From Bacillota bacterium (lineage in GTDB: Bacteria > Bacillota > Clostridia > Clostridiales > Clostridiaceae), in assembly GCA_023399035.1 (NCBI GenBank), contig JAEWQX010000038.1:1-5608 (forward strand): a stretch of 5,608 nucleotides of DNA, in the 5' to 3' direction. The notes beneath the pieces are model-generated. The model was not told the origin of the DNA. It did no database searches and was given only the letters and a program-made list of their open reading frames with translations. Shown here piece after piece: positions 1 to 4,789 of this stretch. The translations under genes were made by a program, and so were the position numbers. Numbering within the stretch: position 1 is the stretch's first letter; each line of letters opens with the position of its first letter.

Positions 1-58
1 ATCAAAATTATTTACATAATATTTTTAGAATTTCTTGATATATTTTTCGACTATAAAT

Positions 59-87
59 TTGCAAAAAAATTCATATAAATGTATACT
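59..87 (+). promoter_or_regulatory. sigma-A promoter of the CGAxxG redox protein gene
   Basis: A -35 element TTGCAA (59-64) and a -10 element TATACT (82-87) are separated by exactly 17 bases, giving a predicted start near 94-95 and a leader of about 55 nt. Each hexamer has the strongest consensus positions. A perfect 10-bp palindrome, ATAACGTTAT (96-105), lies right at the predicted start and could be an operator. Positions 1-58 upstream are AT-rich with no gene visible. Confidence 0.65.
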
Positions 88-150
88 TTCCATAGATAAC
101 GTTATAAAGTATTATGTTATGCAAAATATTATTTTTTTGGAGGTACAAAA

Positions 151-564
151 ATGGAAAGTAGAATAAACATAACCGCAGAAAAACATGCACAAGGATATAA
201 CTGTGCTCAGGCAATTCTATGCACATACTGTGATTTATTTGGAATGGATGAAGAAACTGCATTCAGAGTTTCTGAAGGATTTGGACTAGGTATGGGAGGA
301 ATGCAGAGTACATGTGGAGCTCTTACTGGAGTACTTATGCTTGCAGGTTTAAAAAACAGTAATGGTCTTGTTAATCCAGGCAGCACTAAAGGCAGTACTT
401 ATTCTCTTGCAAAAAAATTAGCAGATGAATTTAAAGAAATGAACTCTACTACAATCTGCAAAGAACTTAAAGGTATTGAAGATGGCGTTGTTAAAAGAAG
501 CTGTCCTGGATGCATTGAAGATGCAGCTAAAATTGTTGAAAAATTTTTACTTGATGAAAAATAA
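151..564 (+). CDS. C_GCAxxG_C_C family (CGAxxG) putative redox-active protein
   Basis: This is a 137-aa protein matching the C_GCAxxG_C_C family of about 140-residue proteins with four invariant cysteines. They are presumed redox-active, but the biochemical role is not established. Visible landmarks are C18 in the N-terminal NCAQAIL segment, the glycine-rich GFGLGMGG stretch (43-50), the diagnostic C55-G-A-L-T-G60, C103, and a C-terminal C118-P-G-C121 pair. The other cysteines are C24 and C27. There is no signal peptide or membrane segment, so it is probably cytoplasmic. The start is well supported: GGAGGT at 139-144 lies 6 nt before the ATG. The gene is alone on its strand between its own promoter and a terminator at 573-613. 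Family members are often seen near transporters or oxidoreductases; here the convergent neighbours are a small membrane protein and DUF554. The family call is firm and the function is open. Confidence 0.9.
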   Translation: MESRINITAEKHAQGYNCAQAILCTYCDLFGMDEETAFRVSEGFGLGMGGMQSTCGALTGVLMLAGLKNSNGLVNPGSTKGSTYSLAKKLADEFKEMNSTTICKELKGIEDGVVKRSCPGCIEDAAKIVEKFLLDEK

Positions 565-572
565 CCATAAAA

Positions 573-613
573 AAAAGGTCCAGCCATAAAAATTACTTTA
601 TGGCTGGACTTTT
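573..613. terminator. Bidirectional intrinsic terminator between convergent genes
   Basis: The 13-bp perfect stem is GTCCAGCCATAAA (578-590) with TTTATGGCTGGAC (597-609) and a 6-nt loop. On the plus strand it is followed by TTTT (610-613). On the minus strand it is followed by eight U (complement of A569-576), which is the stronger tail. It ends the CGAxxG gene 10-50 nt after its stop and also the minus-strand unit whose last ORF stops at 635. Confidence 0.9.
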
Positions 614-634
614 CATATACGTTTAGTGAAAACA

Positions 635-802
635 CTACATACTAGGTATAAGCACAAATATTAAAAAAAATACTGCACTTATAATAACAAGAAAAATTAT
701 ACCAGAAATTATCATAACAGATTTATTTTTTTGTAAAATACCAAATATAACACCAAATACTGTTATTATAATAAGAGTAAATAAAATATTTATAAAACTC
801 AT
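635..802 (-). CDS. Small 55-aa hydrophobic membrane protein, unrecognised
   Basis: I do not recognise this protein. The minus strand encodes 55 codons from ATG (802-800) to TAG (637-635). An RBS, GAGGAG (808-813), sits 5 nt before the ATG. Two strongly hydrophobic segments, about residues 3-23 and 29-53, are separated by a short polar turn, QKNKS (24-28), which predicts a two-helix membrane hairpin. The segments are rich in Ile, Val, Phe and Leu, and there is no cysteine or histidine. The gene lies between the DUF554 gene and the bidirectional terminator, 21 nt upstream of the terminator stem on its own strand. It may be cotranscribed with DUF554 (146-nt gap, no hairpin seen between them) or use its own -10-like element near 864-869. 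The ORF, RBS and terminator agree, but hydrophobic frames arise easily in AT-rich DNA, so confidence is moderate. Confidence 0.6.
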   Translation of the reverse strand: MSFINILFTLIIITVFGVIFGILQKNKSVMIISGIIFLVIISAVFFLIFVLIPSM

Positions 803-863
803 ATATTCTCCTCATTAAACATTATATTTATCCATGCGTTATTTACTAATTCTTTTGTGTTTT

Positions 864-869
864 ATTATA
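864..869 (-). promoter_or_regulatory. Possible -10 element upstream of the 55-aa membrane ORF
   Basis: TATAAT reads on the minus strand at 864-869, about 60 nt upstream of the 55-aa ORF start. No acceptable -35 hexamer lies 16-18 bases upstream, so this is only a candidate. The rest of the 803-948 gap shows no other gene or hairpin. Confidence 0.25.
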
Positions 870-948
870 GATATCAAAAATTGCATTTTATAAGAACAAT
901 CAGCATAAATTTAAACTTTGAACAAACTATACTGCAATATGATACACT

Positions 949-1653
949 TTAGAAAAACTTCATTATTATATCTATAAGTATTGGTAAAAATATAGCTGGC
1001 AGCAGATTTGCTACTTTTATCTTGCTTGCTCCAAGCATATTAGTTCCAAGTCCCATAATTAATAGGCTTCCTATTGCTGACATATTACTTATAACAGAAT
1101 CTGTAAGCACACTTGATAAACAGCCTGCGAGAAGTGTTATGCTGCCCTGATATACTAATATAGCTACAGATGAAAGCATTACTCCTATTCCAAGAGATGA
1201 AGTGAAAATTATTGATGAAACTCCATCTAAAACAGACTTAGCAAAGAGTGTCGTATGATTACCCTGCAATCCGCTTTCAAGCGATCCAACAACAGCCATT
1301 GCCCCTACACAGAATAGAAGACTCGACGTTACAAATCCTTCTGAAATAGAAATTTTATCAGCTTTTTTATCATTCTTTTTAGAATTAATTTTCTTTTCTA
1401 TGTAATCACCTAAATTATTTAATCTCTTATCAATATCAATAATTTCTCCAATCAAAGCTCCTACTGCTATACATATAATCAAAAGAAGAGTATCTTCACC
1501 TTTAAGTGCTCCTGAAATCCCAATATATAATACACAAAGAGCAAGTCCACTCATTATAGTATTGCTTATTTTTTCAGTAAGCCTTCCCTTAACTATAAGT
1601 CCTATAATACAGCCCCCAATTACAGCTAATGCATTCACAATCGTTCCTAACAT
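949..1653 (-). CDS. DUF554 family integral membrane protein (YdfK-like)
   Basis: This is a 234-aa polytopic membrane protein of the DUF554 family, whose members are about 230 aa and include Bacillus YdfK. Its transported substrate or activity is unknown. Hydrophobic segments lie at about 2-22, 34-50, 55-72, 107-125, 141-180 (probably two helices) and 195-234, with a charged lysine-rich cytoplasmic-type loop at about 76-100. Family-typical patches are GGCIIGLIVKGRL near the N-terminus, GAMAVVGSLESGLQGNH (117-133), and KSVLDGVSSIIFTSSLGIG in the middle. The start is the ATG at 1653-1651. An in-frame TTG at 1665 would only add four residues read from the Shine-Dalgarno itself (GGAGGAG, 1657-1663), so it is rejected. 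The gene is divergent from rubrerythrin and upstream of the 55-aa membrane ORF. No catalytic motif is visible. Confidence 0.9.
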   Translation of the reverse strand: MLGTIVNALAVIGGCIIGLIVKGRLTEKISNTIMSGLALCVLYIGISGALKGEDTLLLIICIAVGALIGEIIDIDKRLNNLGDYIEKKINSKKNDKKADKISISEGFVTSSLLFCVGAMAVVGSLESGLQGNHTTLFAKSVLDGVSSIIFTSSLGIGVMLSSVAILVYQGSITLLAGCLSSVLTDSVISNMSAIGSLLIMGLGTNMLGASKIKVANLLPAIFLPILIDIIMKFF

Positions 1654-1656
1654 ATT

Positions 1657-1663
1657 CTCCTCC
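1657..1663 (-). promoter_or_regulatory. RBS that fixes the DUF554 start
   Basis: GGAGGAG reads on the minus strand 3 nt before ATG 1653; counted from the core GGAGG the spacer is 5 nt. Because the upstream TTG (1665) overlaps this site, translation from TTG would consume its own RBS. The ATG is therefore the start. Confidence 0.8.
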
Positions 1664-1730
1664 AAAGCTTTTATATAATACTTTTTCCGTTCATAAGCGA
1701 CTCCAATAAATCACAATTTATATGTAGTTT

Positions 1731-1736
1731 ATTATA
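1731..1736 (-). promoter_or_regulatory. Candidate -10 element for DUF554 inside an imperfect palindrome
   Basis: TATAAT reads on the minus strand about 78 nt upstream of the DUF554 ATG. The best -35 at 16-nt spacing is TGGTTT, which is poor. The element lies within an inverted repeat, GTTTATT (1727-1733) and AATAAAC (1750-1756), that could bind a regulator. Confidence 0.35.
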
Positions 1737-1800
1737 TCATATTTTATAAAATAAACCATATACTGTTAAGAATTCTTTCTATAATTTTGTTACTGTGCTT

Positions 1801-1823
1801 GTATATAGAATCATACTATATAC
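1801..1823. repeat. Perfect inverted repeat, operator-like
   Basis: GTATATAG (1801-1808) and CTATATAC (1816-1823) form a perfect 8-bp dyad around a 7-nt centre. There is no U-tract on either side, so it is not a terminator. It lies 148 bp from the DUF554 start and 205 bp from the rubrerythrin start, so either gene could be the target. Confidence 0.5.
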
Positions 1824-2027
1824 CTGCATGAAACGTGAAACATATACCTATTTACTCATTGATAAAACAAGATATTTTATTCTTATCACATATTTTTTCT
1901 TAGTATATTTTCATAATTAATCTAATTTTATAATAATATGTTATTGTATAGCTGTTATTAGTATGTAAATAACTAACTATCACTATCTATATAAATACGT
2001 TATTATTCTACAATCAGGAGGTATTAT

Positions 2028-2564
2028 ATGTCAAAATATAGTGGAACTAAAACTGAAAAAAATCTAATCGAAGCATTTGGTGGGGAGTCATCTGCCAGAA
2101 ATAAATATACTTATTATGCATCAGCTGCCAAAAAAGCCGGTTATGAACAATTGGCTGATTTATTTCTTGAAACAGCCAATCAGGAAAAAGAACATGCTAA
2201 AATGTGGTTTAAAGAATTTCATGGTATTGGGACAACAGAAGAAAATCTTATTGACGCAGCAGCAGGTGAAAATGCAGAATGGACAAACATGTATGTCCGT
2301 ATGGCAAAAGAAGCAAGAGAAGAAGGATTTGAAGCTTTAGCCAAAAAGTTTGAACTTGTGGCAGAAGTAGAAGCTGCTCATGAAAAAAGGTATCTAAAAT
2401 TGCTGGATAATTTACAGAATGAAAAAACCTTCAAAGGTGATGCTCCTTATGGATGGAAATGTCGTAACTGTGGTTATATATATGAAGGAGAAAATGCACC
2501 TGCAGTGTGTCCTGTATGTGCACATCCTATGGCATACTTTGAACGAAAAGCTGAAAATTATTAA
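2028..2564 (+). CDS. rbr: Rubrerythrin (NADH-linked peroxidase, diiron plus rubredoxin)
   Basis: Rubrerythrin reduces hydrogen peroxide to water in the cytoplasm of anaerobes, taking electrons through its rubredoxin-type FeS4 centre. The 178-aa protein has the classical order: a ferritin-like four-helix domain (about 1-130) and a C-terminal rubredoxin domain (about 140-175). All expected diiron ligands can be placed: E20, E53 with H56 (the E-K-E-H region), E81 and E84, E115 and H118. The FeS4 cysteines are C145-R-N-C148 and C161-P-V-C164, followed by the usual Y-F-E. Its length is slightly under the roughly 190 aa of the Desulfovibrio protein because the inter-helix loop is shorter. The RBS AGGAGGT lies 5 nt before the ATG. 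It appears monocistronic. Peroxide or PerR control is typical of the family, but no convincing PerR box is visible here. Confidence 0.97.
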   Translation: MSKYSGTKTEKNLIEAFGGESSARNKYTYYASAAKKAGYEQLADLFLETANQEKEHAKMWFKEFHGIGTTEENLIDAAAGENAEWTNMYVRMAKEAREEGFEALAKKFELVAEVEAAHEKRYLKLLDNLQNEKTFKGDAPYGWKCRNCGYIYEGENAPAVCPVCAHPMAYFERKAENY

Positions 2565-2584
2565 AATCATATAATCATTATAAG

Positions 2585-2635
2585 AATCCCTGTAGAAAGT
2601 TAGTGTTTATAAAATAATCATTCTCAACAGGGATT
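2585..2635 (+). terminator. Possible terminator or 3' hairpin after rubrerythrin
   Basis: AATCCCTGT (2585-2593) pairs perfectly with ACAGGGATT (2627-2635). The stem can extend inward by AGAA/TTCT past a two-base CA bulge, leaving a large loop. It begins 20 nt after the rbr stop. There is no proper U-run after it (TTGATTAG), so it may be a weak terminator or a 3'-end stabiliser. Confidence 0.45.
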
Positions 2636-2801
2636 TGATTAGTTATACATTATATACGTTTGATTTTATATGGCTTAACATATATTGAATTTAAAGTCAT
2701 CTGCTGTCATCAATTCTCCAATAGATTATTAGGTAAAATTCTATTCTTTAGAAGCATATTTTCCTATTTAGGCTAAACTTCTAAAAAAATAATTTCAAAA
2801 A
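2636..2801. other. Intergenic region between rbr and the S4 promoter
   Basis: No gene is supported here. An 8-bp inverted repeat, TTTAGAAG (2747-2754) and CTTCTAAA (2778-2785), encloses the small dyad CCTA-TT-TAGG. It is not followed by a U-tract. Tiny minus-strand frames of 11-16 codons are present but not credible as genes. Confidence 0.5.
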
Positions 2802-2816
2802 TGATAATGATTTTCA
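2802..2816. promoter_or_regulatory. Fur-type 7-1-7 box abutting the S4 gene promoter
   Basis: TGATAATGATTTTCA matches the Gram-positive Fur box TGATAATnATTATCA at all but one of the defined positions. The symmetry extends to a 10-1-10 palindrome at 2799-2819 with 9 of 10 pairs matching. The box ends exactly one base before the -35 element (2817), where a bound Fur-family repressor would block RNA polymerase. The related Zur (TCGTAATnATTACGA) and PerR (TTATAATnATTATAA) boxes fit less well, but which regulator binds is an inference. Confidence 0.6.
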
Positions 2817-2845
2817 TTTACATTTATATTTTTTTATGTTATATT
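2817..2845 (+). promoter_or_regulatory. Strong sigma-A promoter with extended -10, S4 gene
   Basis: -35 TTTACA (2817-2822), a 17-base spacer and -10 TATATT (2840-2845), with an extended -10 TG at 2837-2838. The predicted start is near 2852, leaving a leader of about 52 nt. Confidence 0.75.
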
Positions 2846-2888
2846 GTTTTTGGGCTTAATTTTATCGCGGCAAATCTTTAAAAAATAT

Positions 2889-2897
2889 GGAGATGAT
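2889..2897 (+). promoter_or_regulatory. Extended RBS that decides the S4 start
   Basis: GGAGATGAT matches 8 of 9 bases of the ideal GGAGGTGAT complement of the 16S rRNA 3' end and stands 6 nt before ATG 2904. Frames opening further upstream have no such site. Confidence 0.75.
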
Positions 2898-2903
2898 AAA
2901 AAT

Positions 2904-3503
2904 ATGGCAAAAATGATGGGACCAAGATTTAAGTTATGTAGAAGATTAGGATTGAACGTAAACGGTCATCCCAAAGCAATGAAGAGAGCTGGAAATGGCA
3001 GTGCAAGAGATGCAAAAAAATTATCACCTTATGGTACACAGCTTTTAGAAAAACAAAGATTAAGAGCTTACTATGGTGTAATGGAAAAGCAGTTTGCTAC
3101 TTATGCTAGAAAAGCATTTAAAGATAAAGAACAAACTGGTTATGCATTAATAAAGAGACTTGAATGTAGACTTGACAATATAGTTTACAGACTAGGTTTT
3201 GCAAGTTCATTAGCTCAAGCTCGTCAAATGGTTGTACATGGACATATCCTTGTTAATGGAGAAAAAGTAAATATACCTTCTTTCAATGTTAACATCGGTG
3301 ATGTTGTTGCTTTAAGAGAAAAATCTCAAAAGAATGAAATGTTCAGAGATAACTTCTTATCTAACATACTTAATGTATATCCTTATTTAACTAAGAATGA
3401 AGCTGACTTTTCTGGAAGCCTTACAAGATTCCCAGAAAGAAATGAAGTTCCAATTGTGATTAATGATTCATTAGTCGTAGAATATTACTCAAAATTATTC
3501 TAA
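2904..3503 (+). CDS. rpsD: 30S ribosomal protein S4, zinc-independent (cysteine-poor) type
   Basis: S4 is a primary 16S rRNA-binding protein of the small subunit and helps nucleate 30S assembly. The 199-aa protein starts MAKMMGPRFKLCRR, like the S4 N-terminal arm. It keeps only C12 of the four cysteines that form the zinc ribbon in C+ S4 proteins, so it should be zinc-independent. The S4 RNA-binding domain spans about 89-150, with RLDNIVYRLGFA, the QARQMVVHGHILVNG core (105-119) and the IPSF segment. The C-terminal part is typical. The ATG is preceded by GGAGATGAT (2889-2897), which matches the extended anti-SD complement at 8 of 9 bases with a 6-nt spacer. An upstream in-frame TTG (2844) lies inside the promoter and is rejected. 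The gene is solitary, not in the usual rpsM-rpsK-rpsD-rpoA cluster, so it is probably a second copy. Its Fur-type operator suggests metal-responsive expression. Confidence 0.93.
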   Translation: MAKMMGPRFKLCRRLGLNVNGHPKAMKRAGNGSARDAKKLSPYGTQLLEKQRLRAYYGVMEKQFATYARKAFKDKEQTGYALIKRLECRLDNIVYRLGFASSLAQARQMVVHGHILVNGEKVNIPSFNVNIGDVVALREKSQKNEMFRDNFLSNILNVYPYLTKNEADFSGSLTRFPERNEVPIVINDSLVVEYYSKLF

Positions 3504-3518
3504 TTAAAATTTATACTC

Positions 3519-3578
3519 TTTAGAAATTATTGTGTATTTCTAAATCCTTATGAAAGAGCTTCTTCCTCTTTCATAAGG
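3519..3578 (+). repeat. Two tandem perfect hairpins downstream of the S4 gene, without U-tail
   Basis: Hairpin 1 is TTTAGAAAT (3519-3527) with ATTTCTAAA (3536-3544), 9 bp with an 8-nt loop. Hairpin 2 is CCTTATGAAAGAG (3546-3558) with CTCTTTCATAAGG (3566-3578), 13 bp with a 7-nt loop. One base separates them. Neither is followed by a T-run on either strand, so they are not canonical intrinsic terminators. They could form the 3' end of the S4 mRNA by processing or stall polymerase weakly. Confidence 0.7.
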
Positions 3579-3600
3579 TAAAACTCAAAACTAAGCTATT

Positions 3601-3624
3601 AGTGAACTTTGAATAAAGTTCATT
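3601..3624 (+). repeat. Small inverted repeat in the convergent region
   Basis: AGTGAACTTT (3601-3610) pairs with AAAGTTCATT (3615-3624) around a GAAT tetraloop: ten pairs with one G-U. No U-tail follows. Its right edge overlaps the -35 of the promoter at 3623-3651, so it may matter for that promoter. Confidence 0.5.
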
Positions 3625-3651
3625 GATATATAAATGCATTGATGCTATATT
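3623..3651 (+). promoter_or_regulatory. Strong sigma-A promoter in the intergenic region, no ORF downstream
   Basis: -35 TTGATA (3623-3628, 5 of 6), 17-base spacer, -10 TATATT (3646-3651, 5 of 6), and an extended -10 TG at 3643-3644. The -10 sits in the left arm of a perfect 10-bp inverted repeat, CTATATTATT (3645-3654) and AATAATATAG (3669-3678), which straddles the predicted start and looks like an operator. Confidence 0.6.
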
Positions 3652-3657
3652 ATTCTA

Positions 3658-3770
3658 ATTGCCATTTAAATAATATAGTCATTAAATTACAGAACTCCAA
3701 ATATTAAATTGTAAAAAGCACATTAATTATCTTTTGGTGCACAACAAAAGATAATTATATGTGCTTTTTT
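3658..3770 (+). ncRNA. Candidate small noncoding RNA of about 113 nt
   Basis: Transcription from the promoter at 3623-3651 would begin near 3657-3658 and stop at the terminator at 3713-3770. The interval contains no ATG or GTG/TTG frame of useful length (stops follow at once), and the next genes are on the opposite strand, so the product would be RNA only. The 3' half is one long hairpin whose loop carries the self-complementary GTGCAC (3737-3742). The 5' half (3658-3712) is AT-rich and mostly unpaired. No known RNA family is recognised. The alternative is that this is just the distal 3' UTR and terminator of the S4 transcript and the promoter is fortuitous. Confidence 0.4.
3713..3770 (+). 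terminator. Long intrinsic terminator (about 24-bp stem)
   Basis: The left arm (3713-3736) starts AAAAAGCACAT. The right arm (3745-3769) pairs throughout apart from a single bulged T at 3758, around the loop GTGCACAA (3737-3744). Six T (3765-3770) follow on the plus strand. The A-run at 3713-3717 gives a short U-tail on the minus strand too. It ends the candidate small RNA and any S4 read-through. Confidence 0.9.
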
Positions 3771-3820
3771 CTTTAATAGAAAATCCACTGATAAACATGA
3801 GTTAAACTTTAAAAAATAAT

Positions 3821-3859
3821 ATTTTAGCCAGCATAAAATATTTTTATGCTGGCTAAAAT
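3821..3859 (-). terminator. Intrinsic terminator of the molybdenum cofactor operon
   Basis: A perfect 18-bp stem is formed by 3821-3838 and 3842-3859 (core TTTTAGCCAGCATAAAA) with a 3-nt loop. On the minus strand it is followed by an ATTATTTTTT-type U-rich tail, 17 nt after the mogA stop. The 3504-3875 gap as a whole holds only these hairpins and the promoter described separately; 3771-3820 shows nothing. Confidence 0.9.
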
Positions 3860-3875
3860 TATGACAATGTACTTT

Positions 3876-4367
3876 TTATTTTCTTGCACAGTTTGATGCT
3901 GTACCTTTTAATATCTTAAGTCCATGATCTAACTCACTTATTATATATTCAAGACATTCACTTACAGCTTTAGGGCTTCCAGGCATATTGATAATTAATG
4001 TCCCTTTACGTATTCCTGCTGCTGCACGGCTCAGCATTGCTCTTTTTGTTATCTGAAGACTATAAAATCGCATTGCTTCTGGTATTCCTGGAACTGCTCT
4101 TTCAACTATATCCATTGTTGCTTCAGGAGTCCAGTCTCTTGGTGAAAATCCTGTTCCGCCTGTAGTTAATATAAGATCTGCAATATCGTTATCCGCAATT
4201 CTCATCATTTCATCAGCAAGCATCTTTCTTTCATCAGGAAGAACTATTTTATGTACTACCTCATATCCGTACTCTTTTACTATTCTTTCAATTTCTGGCC
4301 CGCTTTTATCTTCTCTTTTTCCTTCATATCCGCTGTCGCTTGAAGTTATTACTGCTACTCTGAACAT
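3876..4367 (-). CDS. mogA: MogA/MoaB family molybdopterin adenylyltransferase
   Basis: Proteins of this family bind molybdopterin and activate it with ATP as MPT-AMP before molybdate insertion, in the cytoplasm. The 163-aa protein is a single MoCF-binding domain of usual length. Diagnostic motifs are the N-terminal T-S-S-D-S with G-K-R-E-D-K-S-G (8-23), TTGGTGFSPRDWTPEAT (68-84) with the catalytic-type aspartate D78, GIPE (94-97), and NMPGSPKAV (127-135). Its start overlaps the end of the MOSC gene by 13 nt. The only SD-like site, GGAG (4381-4384), is 13 nt upstream, so translation is probably coupled to MOSC. It is the last gene of the operon, followed by a strong terminator. MogA and MoaB homologues are hard to separate by sequence, so the symbol is approximate; the family is certain. 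Confidence 0.93.
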   Translation of the reverse strand: MFRVAVITSSDSGYEGKREDKSGPEIERIVKEYGYEVVHKIVLPDERKMLADEMMRIADNDIADLILTTGGTGFSPRDWTPEATMDIVERAVPGIPEAMRFYSLQITKRAMLSRAAAGIRKGTLIINMPGSPKAVSECLEYIISELDHGLKILKGTASNCARK

Positions 4368-4789
4368 ATTACAAATTCATCTCCTACTTTAATTTTCCCA
4401 CCATGGATTACTCTTGTGAATACACCTTCTCTTGGCATTATACAGTCTCCAACTCTGTGGAATATTTCACAGTGGGAATGACATTTCTTACCCACCTGAG
4501 TAAGTTCAAGTATTACATCATTACATTTGAATCTTGTTCCTACTGGAAGTGTTTTAAAGTCATATCCTTCTATTAAAAGATTTTCACCAAAATCTCCATC
4601 AGTTACATTTCCACCTTTTTCATTGAATTCCTTAACTCTGTCGTATGATAAAAGACTCACCTGTCTGTGCCAGTTTCCACCGTGAGCATCATTTTCCAGC
4701 CCATATCCTTCAACAACATTACATTCCTGAATGTTCTTCTTAACTGTTCCTCTCTTTTCACTTATACAAACTGCTATTACTTTTCCCAT
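4355..4789 (-). CDS. MOSC domain protein (molybdenum cofactor sulfurase C-terminal type)
   Basis: This 144-aa stand-alone MOSC domain resembles YiiM-like and MOCS sulfurase C-terminal domains, which are thought to bind molybdopterin or carry sulfur for the cofactor. Its exact reaction is unproven. Visible motifs are EGYGLENDAHGG-W-H-R-Q-V-S (27-45), GDFGENL (65-71) and the cysteine-rich GKKCHSHCEIF (100-110) with C103 and C107, then GDCIMPREGVF (114-124) with C116. One of these cysteines is the likely sulfur carrier. The start has AGAGG (4798-4802) 8 nt upstream. It overlaps mogA by 13 nt, consistent with a linked function; related clostridia may carry the two domains as one protein (family knowledge, not visible here). 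No signal peptide or membrane segment is seen. Confidence 0.93.
   Translation of the reverse strand: MGKVIAVCISEKRGTVKKNIQECNVVEGYGLENDAHGGNWHRQVSLLSYDRVKEFNEKGGNVTDGDFGENLLIEGYDFKTLPVGTRFKCNDVILELTQVGKKCHSHCEIFHRVGDCIMPREGVFTRVIHGGKIKVGDEFVICSE

Larger units (their letters stand above)
1666..2027. other. Divergent intergenic region between DUF554 and rubrerythrin
   Basis: This 362-bp AT-rich stretch has no convincing gene on either strand. It holds a candidate -10 for DUF554 (1731-1736), a perfect 8-bp dyad at 1801-1823, a weaker 6-bp inverted repeat TGATAA/TTATCA (1860-1865 and 1883-1888), and a TATAAT at 1929-1934 that could serve rubrerythrin but lacks a recognisable -35. The rubrerythrin RBS AGGAGGT is at 2016-2022. 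No clear PerR box (TTATAATnATTATAA) was found. Confidence 0.6.

Noticed and set aside
71..262. Minus-strand 63-codon frame over the start of the CGAxxG gene
   Set aside because: It overlaps the promoter and conserved coding sequence on the other strand, with no start context.
399..635. Minus-strand 78-codon frame over the end of the CGAxxG gene
   Set aside because: It is antisense to conserved family sequence and runs through the terminator hairpin; no RBS.
1654..1665. TTG start for DUF554 four codons upstream
   Set aside because: The codons are the Shine-Dalgarno sequence itself; ATG 1653 gives the normal family start.
1860..1888. TGATAA/TTATCA inverted repeat as a Fur or Rex site
   Set aside because: The spacing (17 nt between arms) and centre do not fit a 7-1-7 Fur box or the Rex TTGTTAAnnnnTTAACAA site; only 6 bp pair.
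1920..2010. PerR box or sigma-A promoter directly upstream of rubrerythrin
   Set aside because: TATAAT at 1929 and TATAAA at 1990 have no acceptable -35, and no 15-mer approaches TTATAATnATTATAA. A promoter must exist but I cannot place it.
2680..2730. Tiny minus-strand ORF (M-T-A-D-D-F-K-F-N-I-C) with GGAG before it, plus an overlapping 15-codon ORF
   Set aside because: At 11-16 codons with stops all around, it is too short to support as a gene or a recognisable gene remnant.
2844..2903. N-terminal extension of S4 by 20 codons from a TTG start
   Set aside because: It lies inside the -10 and transcript start, has no RBS and lacks S4 homology. The ATG at 2904 has an excellent extended RBS and the normal S4 N-terminus.
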